This document shows positions 1 through 11,403 of a stretch of 64,000 nucleotides of DNA, piece after piece. Position 1 is the stretch's first letter. Each line of letters begins with the position of its first letter. The position numbers and the translations under genes were made by a program. The stretch spans positions 14,063,570-14,127,569 of the forward strand of contig CP092870.1 of NCBI GenBank assembly GCA_030710605.1, written 5' to 3'. Below the pieces are notes generated by a model that worked only from the letters and a program-made list of their open reading frames with translations, was not told the DNA's origin and searched no databases. This DNA comes from Cordylochernes scorpioides. Lineage: Eukaryota; Arthropoda; Arachnida; Pseudoscorpiones; Chernetidae.

Positions 1-540
1 ATCCTTGTTATGTGCAATAAGGTTGGCCCTCTATTGGAAGAAAAAATAATAAATTGGGTTATTGAGGGATTAAAATTAGAAATTATTTTGCCCTTTATTT
101 AAATCCCTATAAACTACAAATAAACTACTTGACATGTGCAAGAAGATGGACTCATTTGAAAAAGTTTATTGTGAACATGTGCAAAAATCCAAATTCTAGA
201 TAATAAGCCACGCTATGTTCGACCCAATCAGCAAGTTTAACAAAAAAAACTTCTCAAGTTGTCACAATACACGACCAGGACTATTCTAAAATCCAGGTTC
301 CAGTTCCGAGGTACTACCAGAACAAACTTCTGTCCCAGGTCTCTGGACCTAAATGTTCTTACACTCCCAATTCTTGAACAAAACCGATCTATCAGAGGAA
401 AACCTACTATAAGAGTTCAGAATCAAATGAAATGACCAATATGTTTTAAGTGTAACAAGCTCGGAAACGTAGCGCTCTATTGCAGAGTCAGGTTTGTAAG
501 AATTGTGTAAGAGGACCCCATAGCTACACAATACAAGGTC
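1..540 (+). pseudogene. Decayed retroelement gag remnant with a zinc knuckle
   Basis: No intact reading frame is present. At 442-483 one frame reads as a CCHC-type knuckle, C-x2-C-x4-N-x4-C (CFKCNKLGNVALYC), with the usual histidine replaced by asparagine. Knuckles of this kind bind RNA in retroelement Gag proteins. The upstream 60-110 region reads weakly like the end of a capsid domain. Frames shift several times, so this is an old copy. The family cannot be assigned. It may belong to the LINE remnant that follows or be a separate element. Confidence 0.4.
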
Positions 541-879
541 GAAGAATAAATACAAATGGTAACCGATAAGTCGAGACTTCTGCTCTATGCTGACATAAGT
601 AATTGCACAAATTCGATCATTCTTAGACGGAATAGATATGCCGTGTTGGAAGATTTAAACTCTGCATTGCGCCTGAGTCCGTCAATCAAAGCAAGTCTAC
701 CATAAATGAAATTAAAAATTGGACCCAGATACAAAATAAACATTAACGTGGATATAAAATAAAGCTGCAACAAATCTCTAATTGATAAGGAATTTAAGTA
801 TAAAATTTAAGGTAAAAGTAATTCAATTTTTTTCCGTAGTCGAAAAGAAAGAAAATAAAACAAATGACGAATCTCTCGC

Positions 880-1810
880 ATAAAAAAGCAACATAATTGC
901 TGATATTTGCAAATTTACGAAAATATCAACATCCTTAAATGTTATTTATTGTCAAAAAGGCCGAGCGCATCCCTAATGGGGGAAATACCCAAATATGAAG
1001 ACAGAATAAAATTATTTAGGAATGCATTCAGGCTTAAGGAATCGAGGGTTTACATAAATAAGGATTACACATTAAAAGTTAGAGAACAGCGTCGATTGTT
1101 GATTAATAAGAGAAATCTTGGCTAAAGGAATCTCATCTAAACTGAGAGATAGCAAATTGATTGTTGGGAGTATTGTTAACCAAGTGATAAATAATAAGAT
1201 CATGAGTTCAGAAGGAACTGAGATATAGCAAATACACAGAAATGAACTGGAAGGATCACATGATATCTCTTTTTACAGGCAAGGAATATCACCATCAACC
1301 ACATATAGCTAATAGGAATGGAAAACTGCTCGATTGAACAACTATTAAAACTTGGTCACAATTATGTAAAAAATATGTATTGGAATATCAATGGTTTATT
1401 TAGAATAAATTCCGTTTCCCTTTCATTGGTTATTTAAAGCAGCTTGCAACATTTGCTATACGGAAACCTAGTGCCATTTTTTTCTAAAACTCGAGACCGA
1501 GGATTTCCAGGTTTACCAATCACTTTCCAGAAACCTTCAGGCCAGGGAAGAAGCTCTGGAGACATAATTGTAGGAATCTATAACAAAAATAAACACATTA
1601 TGGGAAATGTTGAAGTGGAAACTCATTGGCTTTCGGTTATTCTTAAAATGAACTCGAACTCCAACTAGAGAATACAGATAAACTATTTTCTTATATTACG
1701 AACAAGATACACAATGGACGTGAGATAATTTTATATGGTGACCTAAACATTCGCACAAACCACCTTGGAGACTTTCCTGCTGAATTACCCAAATTTATTG
1801 TCGCGTGACC
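880..1810 (+). pseudogene. Decayed non-LTR retrotransposon (endonuclease region)
   Basis: Broken reading frames resemble the N-terminal part of a LINE ORF2. At 961-1122 the frame includes KLFRNAFRLKESRVYINKDY and an arginine-rich tail, a pattern common just before LINE endonuclease domains. Near 1535-1600 a frame reads GQGRSSGDIIVGI, like the GRASGG loop of AP-type endonucleases. At about 1737-1800 it reads YGDLNIRTNHLGDFPAELP, like a GDFN-type endonuclease motif. Several stops and frame changes separate these blocks. No reverse transcriptase is seen here, so the element is truncated. The assignment rests on motif resemblance only. Confidence 0.4.
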
Positions 1811-2550
1811 CATGATAATTTCTAGTGGCCTTTTTTGATGACAGTTTCTTCACTATTTTAAATGGAAGATCTCTTATAATAAAAATTGGAAACTTTACTT
1901 TTATGTCTAGCGTGGGCTCTTCCGGTCGTTGGTTTATGTATAGCTTCCCCAGAAAGCCCTTTTTTATTCTCTAACCCTTATTTGACACATTGTAAATAAC
2001 ATTGCTGATTATTGCAACTATTACCGTTATTCCTGTATATACCCTCTTCTACTTGGATAAACTGTATAGGGGTCTTAATCGGGATTTTGTTGTTGTTTTT
2101 GCTGTTATTCTTGTATGTACCCTGCATTTCGGTGCTTGAAGAATCCATATAAGACTATGAGGTCTTAATAAAGCTCCTTGTTTTTGTTGTTGATCAAAGA
2201 ATTTGTAGAAATAGAAGAAGGCGAAGATATTATCGAGGGGAACAGAAAAATGTATAAAACAAATGATCTACAGCTGTGGCAAGAAGCTTGGTCAATATTA
2301 TAAATAAAGAAATGAAGAATATAAAGAAAATGAATCAATAAATTAAAGAAATAAATCCTCACCCCCGACCTTCAAAAATAATGAAAAATTAAAATTTGGC
2401 TTTGGAAGTAGTCCGGCCAAATTTAATTTTATAAGGGAAAGAGAACAATCTGAGAGCGATGAATCTCGATAAACCAAAATATTCCATCAAAGGTGTCGTA
2501 TATTGATATTCTAATAATTTTAAATCCACATATTTTGTGATATATTGTAT
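1811..2550. other. AT-rich interval without a recognisable gene
   Basis: I see no coding frame. The 1900-2200 part has a string of short T-rich runs and a possible polyadenylation signal (aataaa at about 2167) followed by a TTG-rich stretch. It could be the 3' end of the upstream LINE remnant. Confidence 0.3.
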
Positions 2551-2552
2551 AC

Positions 2553-2640
2553 TAGCGGATGTGTACCCGGCTTCGTCCGGATTTTATCCGAGTAAAAGTT
2601 TGCCTAACGAATATTATTGATAATATTATTCCGGAACACA
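2553..2640 (+). repeat. Dispersed 'acccggcttcgcc' repeat, copy 1
   Basis: It starts with ctagcggatgtgtacccggc, followed by an attttatccgagtaaaag block and gtttgcctaacgaatatt. The same opening recurs near 4795, 5040 and 7939. Similar 'cccggcttcgcccggg' repeats are common in arthropod genomes. The family is not identified here. Confidence 0.6.
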
Positions 2641-2790
2641 CACACACAGAATATTATGATGATAATATTCGTTACATTATATATTTATATAATATATAAA
2701 ATATATTTTTCGAGCAAATATATCCACTCTCTCTACTGAATAGATTTTTAAAAAGATATATAAATAAAAATATCTAGAGATATACAACAT

Positions 2791-2818
2791 GATCTTAGCC
2801 AAAAGGCCGAGAAACGAT
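2791..2818 (-). pseudogene. U2 snRNA 5'-end fragment
   Basis: The reverse complement opens atcgtttctcggccttttgg and continues ctaagatc. This matches the first 28 nt of metazoan U2 snRNA except for one substitution (G to A at position 5). Similarity beyond nucleotide 28 (towards 2760) is loose at best, so the branch-site pairing region is not clearly retained. It is a fragment, not a U2 gene, and sits among dispersed repeats. Confidence 0.65.
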
Positions 2819-3173
2819 ATTTTATACATATATAGAGATGTCCTGGCTTCGCGTGTTTTCTGCTCGAGTGAATGATTCGCTGGTAGAATTTTGTTCCTGC
2901 TTACTAAAAATTATTATCTGGCTTCGCCTGTGGTCTGCTTTAGTGAATATTCCCCTAAAGACTTTTGTTTATGTCAATCAAGCATGAAACAGCAATATTG
3001 TCATCATCATTTCTGACTAAAAAAATATTGTTGCTCAGTATTTGGTTAATTATATTTTTTTCTTGGTAAAAAGTGCGACAAAATATTCTTCCGGATTTAA
3101 CTCTCTGTCCTGTTCAAATTTCAGCGAGATTAGTTACATATTGAGGGCGTGCATAGCCGACAAAAATATATAT

Positions 3174-4490
3174 AAGGTGTGTCCAATAAATAATGAGTCC
3201 AGTCAAAAACAAAGAAAAAATGAAATGATACTTTTTTAAAAAGTCTATTAAAAATATAGAAAGCTTCAGCTACACTGTGGTATATCACATCACGTGATTG
3301 CGCGCGCAGTCGATAAATTGTAAGCTTGTAAAAAGAACGCCTTGCATAACAACTTCTAATTTGTGATGGATAGAAAATTCGAACAACGAATTTGTATTAA
3401 ATTTTGCTACAAAATTGGGAAATCGGCTTCAGAAACTTTAGATTTTTTGAAATTGGCATTTGGAAATGAAAATGTAAATAAGCCCACCACATTTAGATGG
3501 TTTTCACGATTTAAAAATGGAATGGAATCGGTGAAAGATGAGAAGCGTGTTGGACGTCCAATTCTGCACAGGAACCCTGAAAAGGTGAGCCAAATTTCAA
3601 ATTTGATAAAAGAAAATCCACGAATAGGGTTACGGGACATTGAGGAAGAAACAGGGATATCAAAATCATTAGTTGGATTGATAATTAAAGAAGACTTGCA
3701 GTTAAAGAAGACACCTTCGAAATTTGTCCCTAAAATGCTCACAATCCAACAAAAGGAGAATCGCGTTGAAGTTGCCAAAAAATGCTTGAAATGATGGAAG
3801 AAAACCCTAATTGGAAGGAAAAGGTAATAACTGGAGACGAGACATGGGTTTATGGGTATGACCCGGAAACAAAACGCCAATCCATAGAGTGGAAAGGAAA
3901 AGATAAACCAAGAACGAAGAAATCCCGACTTTGCAAGTCAAAAAACAAAGTCTTATTGGTCACGTTCTTTGACATAAAAGAAATTGTGCATTATGAATAT
4001 CTAGAGGAAGGTAAAAAAATCAATAAGGAGTCTTATTTAAACATTATGAGATGTGTACGTGAATCAATTCGTCTGAAAAGAAGTGAAATGTGGAGTTCTA
4101 AAAATTGGATTATCCATCATGATAATGCACCACCACACACCGCTACATCTGTACTGACTTATTTGGCTAAACACGGCATCTAAATACTTCAACAACCTCC
4201 CTATTCCCCAGACTTAGCTCCAAATGATTTTTTTTCTCTTTCCAAAACTCAAAATGGCTCTAAAAGGAAGGAGATTTGGCACTAGAGAGCCCATCATAGC
4301 GGGTTCGAAAAAGCTCTTGAAGAACATCCCGAAAGATGCCTTTTCTAAATGTTTTAAATCATGGGAGAAGAGATAGAAATTATGTATAGATGCGGGAGGG
4401 GACTATTTTGAAAAATACTAATAAAATATTTTTAATCATTCTATTTTTTCTTTATTTTTGACCAGTCTCATTATTTATTGGACACACCTT
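3174..4490 (+). mobile_element. Mariner-type DNA transposon (copy 1, decayed)
   Basis: The element is about 1.3 kb, bounded by near-perfect 26-bp terminal inverted repeats beginning aaggtgtgtccaataaataa; the right end (4465-4490) differs at one position. Flanking DNA is TA-rich, but a clean TA duplication cannot be fixed. The transposase inside is broken. Confidence 0.85.
3366..4430 (+). pseudogene. Mariner D,D34D transposase, inactivated
   Basis: This would encode a cut-and-paste transposase of about 345 residues that binds the terminal repeats and inserts at TA. ATG is at 3366. The N-terminal helix-turn-helix half runs to about 3790, where one A is missing from an A-run and the frame changes. 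The catalytic half (from 3782) shows ITGDETWVYGYD with the first aspartate and HHDNAPPHTA with the second. A TAA at 4181-4183 then interrupts it. The third aspartate (SPDLAPND, 34 residues after the second) is still readable, followed by another frame change and a TAG. All three catalytic residues survive but the product cannot be made. It belongs to a different subfamily from the mariners at 22480 and 56691. Confidence 0.85.
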
Positions 4491-5036
4491 GTATATTTAT
4501 TTTTTAAGAAAAAGGCATCTCCTTATCGTGCAACTGAAAGTTGCTGATGGCTTACGCCATCTATCGGAATAAATATCAACTATTCTCGTTGATTTTTAAT
4601 TATTCCAGAATTGGCCAAATACCAATTCTTGATTAATCAAGAAAAGCTAACCATGGACGCGTTTCGGGCTGTTGGCCCCTAATTTATGCACCTTATCCCA
4701 GTACAATATCACATTTGTAAAAAATGTAAATAGCACATGTGCTCGTGGTCAGGAGATACCTTCTTTATTTTTAATATATATATATGTTACCGGCTTCGCC
4801 CAGTTTTTACCCGAGTAAAAGTTTGCCTAACAAATATTTGTTAAAACGATTCTAGCAAACATCCAATCCCTACCGAATCTATACTTGTCTCTACTCTCGA
4901 TAATTTTAAATTATTTCCCGGTCCCTTGAAAAATACTCGATAAGTTGAATAAAATCAATATTAATTGGTCCACTCGGTAATTTGAAGTTGAAGGAATAGT
5001 ATCTTGCCACAAACGAAAATTTGTAAATAACTGTAT
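4491..5036. repeat. Repeat debris, including 'acccggcttcgcc' copy 2
   Basis: From about 4789 the sequence again reads ttaccggcttcgcccagttt, then ttacccgagtaaaagtttgc. No coding frame is visible. Confidence 0.45.
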
Positions 5037-5821
5037 TTAGCGAATGTACCCGGCTTCGCCCATTTTTTACCCGAGTAAAAGTTTACCTAACGAACATTTG
5101 TTAAAGCGATTATAGAGATCATCCAATCCACCTATATATAGATTTATAAACGTATATAAATATTGTTATATGCGTTTAAGTATATTTTTGAAACGCATAA
5201 TTTTTGAAAAATTTATAAAATTTTAAATAAGATATTTTCTTTAAATATATATTAATATTGAAATGCCAAGTTTTTTTACAACGTCATTGGAATATTATAT
5301 TACTATAAATCCTCAAATTAAATATTAAATTTATTATACTTGAAACATATTTTAGCATTTTTACAATGTTTAAATGTAATTTCACCAGATACCGCGAGAG
5401 GCGCTGCTTGCGAGTGAAAGTAGAAAATTTGCAAATAAAATTGCAACAAATATTTATTTCAAATCAAATTCAAACCAGAAACCTTCCCAGTAGTATAGTA
5501 AATAACTTTATAAAGTTTCACGGCGATTAGATAATCTTACCTTTTAAAAACATTCATTGTGCAAACAAACTAGTATTCATTGTGTAAAAAACTACGCGTA
5601 AAATTATTAACCAATCAAATTCATTTATCGTCGCGACCAGTACGGCGCCAAGCGGTAAAAGGCTGGAACTAACGCTTTTTGATTTTACATTTTTCAAAAA
5701 AATCACATAAACCTTTTTAGTTTTTTGAATAGCCTATATGTTAAACGAAATCTTCAGCTACCTACATGCGAAATTTCATAATGATAGATTCTGTAGATTT
5801 TGCGCAACGCGATAACAAACA
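5037..5821 (+). repeat. Dispersed 'acccggcttcgcc' repeat, copy 3 (longer)
   Basis: It opens tagcgaatgtacccggcttc. Its distal part from 5609 (aaattcatttatcgtcgcga) to 5820 (gcgataacaaacat) is closely matched by 8530-8745, so both ends of one family are visible. The distal phrase about a 'tacatgcgaaatttcataatga' block and terminal gataacaaac resembles 3' ends of retroposons found in many arthropods. The Jockey-like LINE starts immediately after, with its poly-A tail against this repeat. Confidence 0.6.
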
Positions 5822-7655
5822 TTTTTTTTATTTCGTCTCAATTTACAGGTATTACATTCGAGCACAGCTCGCGAGTCACCTTGTCCTGGCTATTTACACA
5901 TGGCGAGTTGGTGGAGTAGAGGTGGTCCCCCCGGACCTTGCAGGAGGGCAGCTGTTGGGCTATGAGCTCTTAACTAAGCGTCAGTGCCGGGTCGTCGGCA
6001 TCGGGGATTGATATCTCCTTCATTTTGTAGAATATCTTGTATGGTTGTATTATTTGAATTTTGCATTTGAAGGTATAACTTCCTAAAACGGAAGTTTGGT
6101 GCATATCTTCTAGATCGTGTTGGTTCAAGTCCTCCTTCAGTATCTTGTTTGATAGGTTGAATGGAGCTCCTATACTTGTCCGGAGGCAGATTATCATAAA
6201 TGCGTTTATCCTATTTTTGTCTGTGGTTGTAATATATTTGCACCAAACTGGGAGTACCTATGTTACTATCGGGAGGATACAGCTTCTGCATAGAGTAAAC
6301 ATTTGTTTTGTAGTCAATTTGCTTCTATAGTTGAACAGACTTGATAATGTTATTTTTGCGATTTTTGATTTCTTTATGGTATTTTTGACATGTATGTTGA
6401 ATTTCAACTTGGACTCTAAGGTAACTCCAAGATATTTAACGCTGTCAGTCTAGTTAATAGGGCTCTGGTTTACCTTTAGGATGGATTGTGGATTGAATTT
6501 TTTATTGTCTAGTGGAGGAAAAATTATTGCCCGTAACCTTTTTGGGTTGATGTCTAATTTCCAATCATTGCACCATTTGGTTATACTGTTTATGTAATTT
6601 TGGAGTTGTGTAGTTATTATTCCTATTGATTTGGAGTTTGCTAAAATTGCTGCGTCATCTGCGAAAAGTTTTGTTTGACATTTTCGATGAGGAGGGAAAT
6701 CGTTGATGTAGATGTTGAATAGTTAGGATCCAAGGTAGAGCCTTGAAGGACTCCAATCTGGGTTGGTTTTGCCGTGGTTATATAATTCCCTTGCTTAATT
6801 GAAAAGGTCCTGTCCTGGAGATAGTTTTTAAAGAATTTGATAAAATCACTTGGAATTTTATTTTTTGTTATTTTTGTTATCAAGCCATCATGCCATACAT
6901 CAAAGGCTTTCGTAAAGTCTAGAAAAACAGAACCTACTGCCTCCTTGTGGGACTTTCTTATTTGGATGTAGTCTATTACTGTGATTAGCTGGTGGGTTGT
7001 AGAGTGTCCTTTTCTGAATACAAATTGTTGAGGAATGATAAAGTTAATAGAATCCATGTATGTCTGCAATCTGCGAAGAACAATCCTCTCGTATACCTTA
7101 CCGATGGTAGAGAGAAGACTGATTGGTCTGAGATCTTCAGGTGATTTGACAGGTGATTTTTTTGGAATGGTTATGACAATGGCATGTTTCCATGTCTTCG
7201 GGAAGTAGCACAGGTGTAATGCAGCATTGAAGATCCCAGCGAGGAAAACTATCCATTTGATGGGGAGGTTTTTAGTCATTTGCGGCGTAATATTGTCGTG
7301 GCCTGGAGCTTTGTGATTACCTAGGTTTTTAATCACTTCCTTGACTTCATTTGGCGTTATCATTGATAGTATATTCTCTTGAGGATGTTGACAAGTGTTA
7401 TCTGTTAGGTAAGACGGAACCTCATACTCCACCTTGGAAAAGTGTTTGGAAAAATGCTCTGAAAGATCATTTCCAATTTTTTGTCGGTAAGCAAGGTTTT
7501 CCATTTGCATTTAAACTAGTGATTTTGTCAGTTTTTTCCTAATGTTTTTTTTTTCCAGAAGTCTGTTGGGCTCGATTCGAGTTTGCTTATAAAACTATTC
7601 CAATTTTCAGATTTCTCTGCTTCAAGGGCTTGGTTTACCTTTCCTTGAAGATTGA
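5822..7655 (-). pseudogene. Jockey-like non-LTR retrotransposon, 5'-truncated, broken reverse transcriptase
   Basis: This is the C-terminal part of a LINE ORF2, read on the minus strand. It would reverse-transcribe the element RNA at a nicked target. From 7655 down it reads QGKVNQALEAEKSENWNSF, a linker typical of Jockey-type ORF2. The reverse transcriptase follows, with NHKAPGHDNITP, IPKKSPVKSPEDLRPISLLS, VFLDFTKAFD and, after a frame change near 6720, KLFADDAAILA with the catalytic FADD at about 6650-6661. The C-terminal domain continues to a stop at 5970. Beyond that, a short 3' UTR ends in a poly-A (T-run at about 5822-5831 on +). Frameshifts and stops at about 7520, 6720, 6450 and 6200 make it non-functional. 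No 5' endonuclease is present. Confidence 0.8.
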
Positions 7656-7662
7656 GGTAAGT

Positions 7663-7676
7663 AGCTCTCTCTCTCA

Positions 7677-7712
<36 letters not shown>
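7663..7712. repeat. Compound microsatellite (TC)n(TA)n
   Basis: About 29 nt of mostly TC repeats run into about 20 nt of TA repeats. They sit at the broken 5' edge of the LINE. Confidence 0.95.
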
Positions 7713-7937
7713 TAAACGAAAAATCATGGTGAAGGAAGACGAGTTTCTTTTATTGATGCATAGGTGCAAGCTTTCGGGTAAAAACCCTTCAACAGGCGAA
7801 AAATGAAAGGCGACTTATAAGGACTATGGTACAAATGGTAGGAAGGAATTAATATATGTTAATATTAATAGAAGACAGATTTTTGAGAAAATAAATATTA
7901 AATCTGCAGTATGCAGTCTGAAACCATATATATATAT
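7713..7937. other. Non-coding interval, possible repeat piece
   Basis: It begins ttaaacgaaaaatcatggtg and includes caagctttcgggtaaaaacc. The wording resembles ends of dispersed repeats, but no second copy is seen in the window. Confidence 0.3.
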
Positions 7938-8453
7938 ACTAGCGGATGTGTACCCGGCTTCGCCCGGGTTTTATCCGAGTGAAAGTTTGCCTAACGAATA
8001 TTATATATTATGAAGTATAATAAACAATGCTAAAGATTAGTTTTAATTATTAATGAAGATTGTGTGTGAATATGTGAGAAAGATGTAATATCGTTGTTGT
8101 TTTCTTGGCCGACTGTTTTACATATGGTGTTATCTTAAAATTGCTTGTTTTGAATATTTTTTTAGATTGAGTTGAATGAATTGCTGAATTTTTTTTTTGT
8201 ATTTATATATAAATAAAATTAACTCTGTTGATTTTTTTGTATTTTATCGATAACAGCAAAGTTATGTATTTTAAAGTTAGGAAAAATATTTTGATGTTAA
8301 GCAAAACCTGCTCCATCTCGTTTTACATAAATGTTGAAAATTTGGTTGAAATTGATGCATTGTAACGAAAGTTTTTAGCGAACACCACTTATGAAATTTC
8401 CATTTATATAGAAGATATAATATAAATGAGTTTTAAAAATTGTTTTAAAAAAA
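7938..8453 (+). repeat. Dispersed 'acccggcttcgcc' repeat, copy 4, proximal part
   Basis: It opens actagcggatgtgtacccgg and follows copy 1 through gtttgcctaacgaatatt. It runs AT-rich up to the tRNA gene. The distal part of the same family resumes directly after the tRNA (8530-8770), so the tRNA sits inside the repeat. Confidence 0.55.
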
Positions 8454-8524
8454 TGCATCGGCCGGGAATCGAACCCTGGCCGCCCGCGTGGCAGGCGAGC
8501 ATTCTACCACTGAACCACCGATGC
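8454..8524 (-). tRNA. tRNA-Gly (GCC)
   Basis: The 71-nt minus-strand sequence folds as a cloverleaf. The acceptor pairs GCATCGG with CCGATGC, with discriminator A. The D arm is GTTC-AGTGGTA-GAAT. The anticodon arm CTCGC-CTGCCAC-GCGGG carries anticodon GCC. The T arm is CAGGG-TTCGATT-CCCGG. Internal Pol III boxes A and B are intact, and seven T residues follow the 3' end (8447-8453 on +), a good Pol III terminator. There is one flaw: A50 faces G64 in the T stem, where the standard tRNA has C-G. It may be a functional gene, a mildly diverged extra copy, or a repeat-borne copy. Confidence 0.88.
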
Positions 8525-8770
8525 TTTAAAAAAATCAAATTCATTTATCGTCGCGACCAGTGCTGCGCCCTAGCGGTAAAAGACTGGAACTAACGCTTTT
8601 TGGTTTTTTATTTTAAAAAAAAAGCACATTAACTTTTTTAGTTTTTTGAATAGCCTATATGTTAAACGAAATCTTCATCTACCTACATGCGAAATTCCAT
8701 AATGATTGAGTCAGTAGATTTTGCGTGATGCGATAACAAACATCGATTTCGCATTTCATTTTTATATATA
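8525..8770 (+). repeat. Dispersed 'acccggcttcgcc' repeat, copy 4, distal part
   Basis: It matches 5609-5820 over about 210 bp, including cgtcgcgaccagt, aactaacgctttttg, gaatagcctatatgttaaac and gcgataacaaacatc. It ends in a TA-rich tail. Confidence 0.7.
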
Positions 8771-8784
8771 TAAGGAAGGATATA

Positions 8785-8935
8785 TACAGTGCTGTAGTGG
8801 AGGGTATACGGGGGTATACGCCGTATACCCTATGCTTTTAAAATTTAGATAGCGTATACCTAGTGGTTTTACTTAAAAATAGCGTATACCCTATGATTTT
8901 GTTCAAATTTTTTATTAAAAATTTATTATTTTCTT
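8785..8935. repeat. hAT-like terminal fragment with gtatac motifs
   Basis: It starts cagtgctgtagtggagggta and has four or five copies of gtatac in both orientations, ending near agcgtataccctatg. CAGTGCTG-type ends and short internal repeats suit a hAT terminus. No transposase and no matching right end were found. Confidence 0.35.
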
Positions 8936-9700
8936 TCTTTGTAATAGTAAAAAAAAAAATGATGATAAAAATTGTACTGAAAAATTGCAAAAAATTTTCA
9001 AATTAACAATTCACACAAATTATTTCATTCATTTAGTAAAAATTTCTTGGGAAAAATATATCAACTATATTCAAATTAATAATCAAACAAGCCTCCTTTA
9101 ACGAAAAACGGAAAACGAATATAACCGAACCTTTAATTTTTGAAAATGGTAATTTTGTTTAAAACCACAATGAAATGAAAACTTTAAACTTTCCTAATAT
9201 TTAAAAGTTATATTATGTTTGCTTAATAGAAAATATGTTAAAAAATTAAAGTTTAAATAAAAATAAAGTTATATTTTCTGATGTTAAAATCATTTACAAA
9301 AACTCCAACTCCAACCAAGGTAAAAGTCTCTTCGAACATGTGAAAGGCAAGGTACCTCATTCAATCTCAACTTTCGCTCTCTCCCTTTATCGCGAAGTCT
9401 AGATTTAATCCCATCCTGGTTTTGTCTCGTTATTTCCCCTGTGGAACCCTACCATTCAACCAACGGCTGCATCCTCAATCATCAACCACCACAAGTCACC
9501 AATCCTACAGTAAGTCAACAGGATCTTACATAGGATCAACAACAACATTCGAGTAATTGTTACTTTTTTTTTTTGTGCTAACCAGCAAAAGTAGTAACTT
9601 TTGTCATTGGCGAGCCTTGCCAGATTAGTTTCCTGGCTTATATTCCCGTAATTTTTGCCTCGAGTTTTTTTTTTTTTTTTTGTAATTAATTATTGTGTGT
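8936..9700. other. AT-rich interval, possible leader of a gypsy-like element
   Basis: No coding frame is visible. From about 9300 the base composition becomes more balanced, and attggcgagccttgccaga at about 9606 resembles the 'tggcgac' type of tRNA primer site used by some gypsy elements. This could be the 5' end of the remnant that follows. Confidence 0.3.
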
Positions 9701-9726
9701 ACTTTTTGTCCTTTTTACTGTTATTA

Positions 9727-10900
9727 TGGATAGTAACTATTCTATCAAACTTTCTACGTTCAATGGAGTGGAGCTAAAAGCTTTCATCAGGGAAGTAGAG
9801 CTGAAAGCTAGCATAGGTAAATGGTTAAGGAAGTTAAGGCACTGCTTATTTTCGAGGCTTTGTCGTCTAAAGTTCGGGCTAGCGTAGAAGAGATGGGCAT
9901 AAAAAATGACAGTAGTGTAGAGAGCATTATAGAGAAATTAGGCATTTTATTTCCTGAAAAAAACGCGCGGTTTTAGGGAATGTTTAAAAGAGTTAGAGGG
10001 CCTTAAGCAACGTGTAGGAGAAACTCCTAATGTGTTTAGAGAAAGATTCATGGCCACTAGGAGAGATATTGATTTCGATCTGGACAGCAACTAGTGTTCG
10101 ATATTTTCGTAGACAATGTTCTTGATAAGTATAAGGAACCTGTTGTCCGTAGTGGGGTCAGCTGTATTGACGAGGCAGTTAGAATTATGGCCATGGAGGA
10201 TGGTGTATGGCATGAAGGCTGCCACTTTAAGCAACGGGCATGTGCGGCGGACATAGAGGAGGTTAGCAGTCTGAAGGGAAGGTTAGATACGCTCAATGCT
10301 GTAGTAGGCAAGACGAAGCACGAGTCAGAGAAGTGCATTAACGACTTTAAGGAAGAAATAGGGAGGCTGACTAAACTGCTTAGCGAGAGTAAGCTGGGTT
10401 CTTCTAAAAATGGCGGTAGGCATAAATTAAACATGTTTCCGCTGTGGGAAGATGGGGCATATTGCCAGGTTTTGCAAGGAGAAAGGAGCTTCAAACTACT
10501 AAACTCTGGCAAAACGGCCAGTGCTTGCTCGAGTTGGCAGAAGTCAGCCACTGGTATTCGACCAATTGCTAAGATCGTTAGTGTTTGTTTTAACCGGGAT
10601 CCTGTTGGAACTCTGCCTATTGTTAGAGTATCAATAAACGGCAATAATTGACACCTGTTATACGATACAGGAAGCCAAGTTTGCATAATAGATTCAGAAA
10701 GGTGTAAAGTTCTGAATGAGGACTGGGACGAAGCTATTAACAATCTTAAAATTGTGTCAGTTACAGGCCACGTCTAGACGTTGATGAAGGTAAAAATCTG
10801 TAGGGTAAATACAGATAAGGGTGTCGAACTAGGAGACATAAGTTTCTGGTTAATGTCACTTGAAGATAAGGGCTACGATTGGGATAAAGGAGATAAGGAG
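9727..10900 (+). pseudogene. Old gypsy-like gag-protease remnant (left of the BEL insertion)
   Basis: Reading frames from ATG at 9727 give a short Gag start (MDSNYSIKLSTFNGVELKAF), then a broken interval. A longer frame runs 10094-10648 with a coiled-coil-like stretch around ADIEEVSSLKGRLDTLNAVV. The same frame continues through a TGA at 10649 into LLYDTGSQVCIID (10660-10698). That is a retropepsin active site of the D-T/S-G-S/A type. Another TAG follows near 10776. The frame then runs to the BEL target site at 10900 and resumes at 16965. No usable product remains. Confidence 0.65.
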
Positions 10901-11293
10901 TGTTTCGTTTTATTCTAACATAGGTAGCAGAAGGCAGCGCGCGGCGGTAGAGCTACGTCATCGCTGACCAATGGGAGGCCAGCTGGCGGCACCGCCAGGG
11001 GGAGCTCGCCACCTTCTAGAATATTCTTCTTGCCACGTCGCCACCAGAGAACTATTCCTTTCAGAGCTGCGGCTTTAATTCGTTTGTAAATTCTTTAAGT
11101 ATCCATTGTAAAGAAAAATAAAATAAATTCATTTGTAAAGCTTGGGATGATTGCCTGACCAAAGATAAGTAAACTCATTTCTTTAAGCTATTATAAAACA
11201 TTATATTCAATTAAGCCTTACGAGAACAAATTGTTTTGTAAACAATCATTCTGATTTTCCTACTTTCGTATTTGCCAAGTGGGAAACAAAACA
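10901..11293 (+). repeat. BEL/Pao 5' LTR
   Basis: 393 bp, TGTTTCG...AAAACA. Its first half is GC-rich (cgcgcggcggtagagctacg) and its second half AT-rich with aaataaaataaa. It would hold the promoter and poly-A signal. Confidence 0.95.
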
Positions 11294-11403
11294 TTGGTGC
11301 CGAAACCCGGGAATAAATCTATTAAATAATTATTTAAATATAAATAATTATAATTCATTTTTGAAATATATATTATTAAAATTAATAATAGCAAAAATTA
11401 AAG

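Noticed and set aside
10057-10743. A 228-codon minus-strand frame
   Set aside because: It is the antisense of the gypsy-like gag-protease remnant, which has the recognisable protease motif on the + strand.
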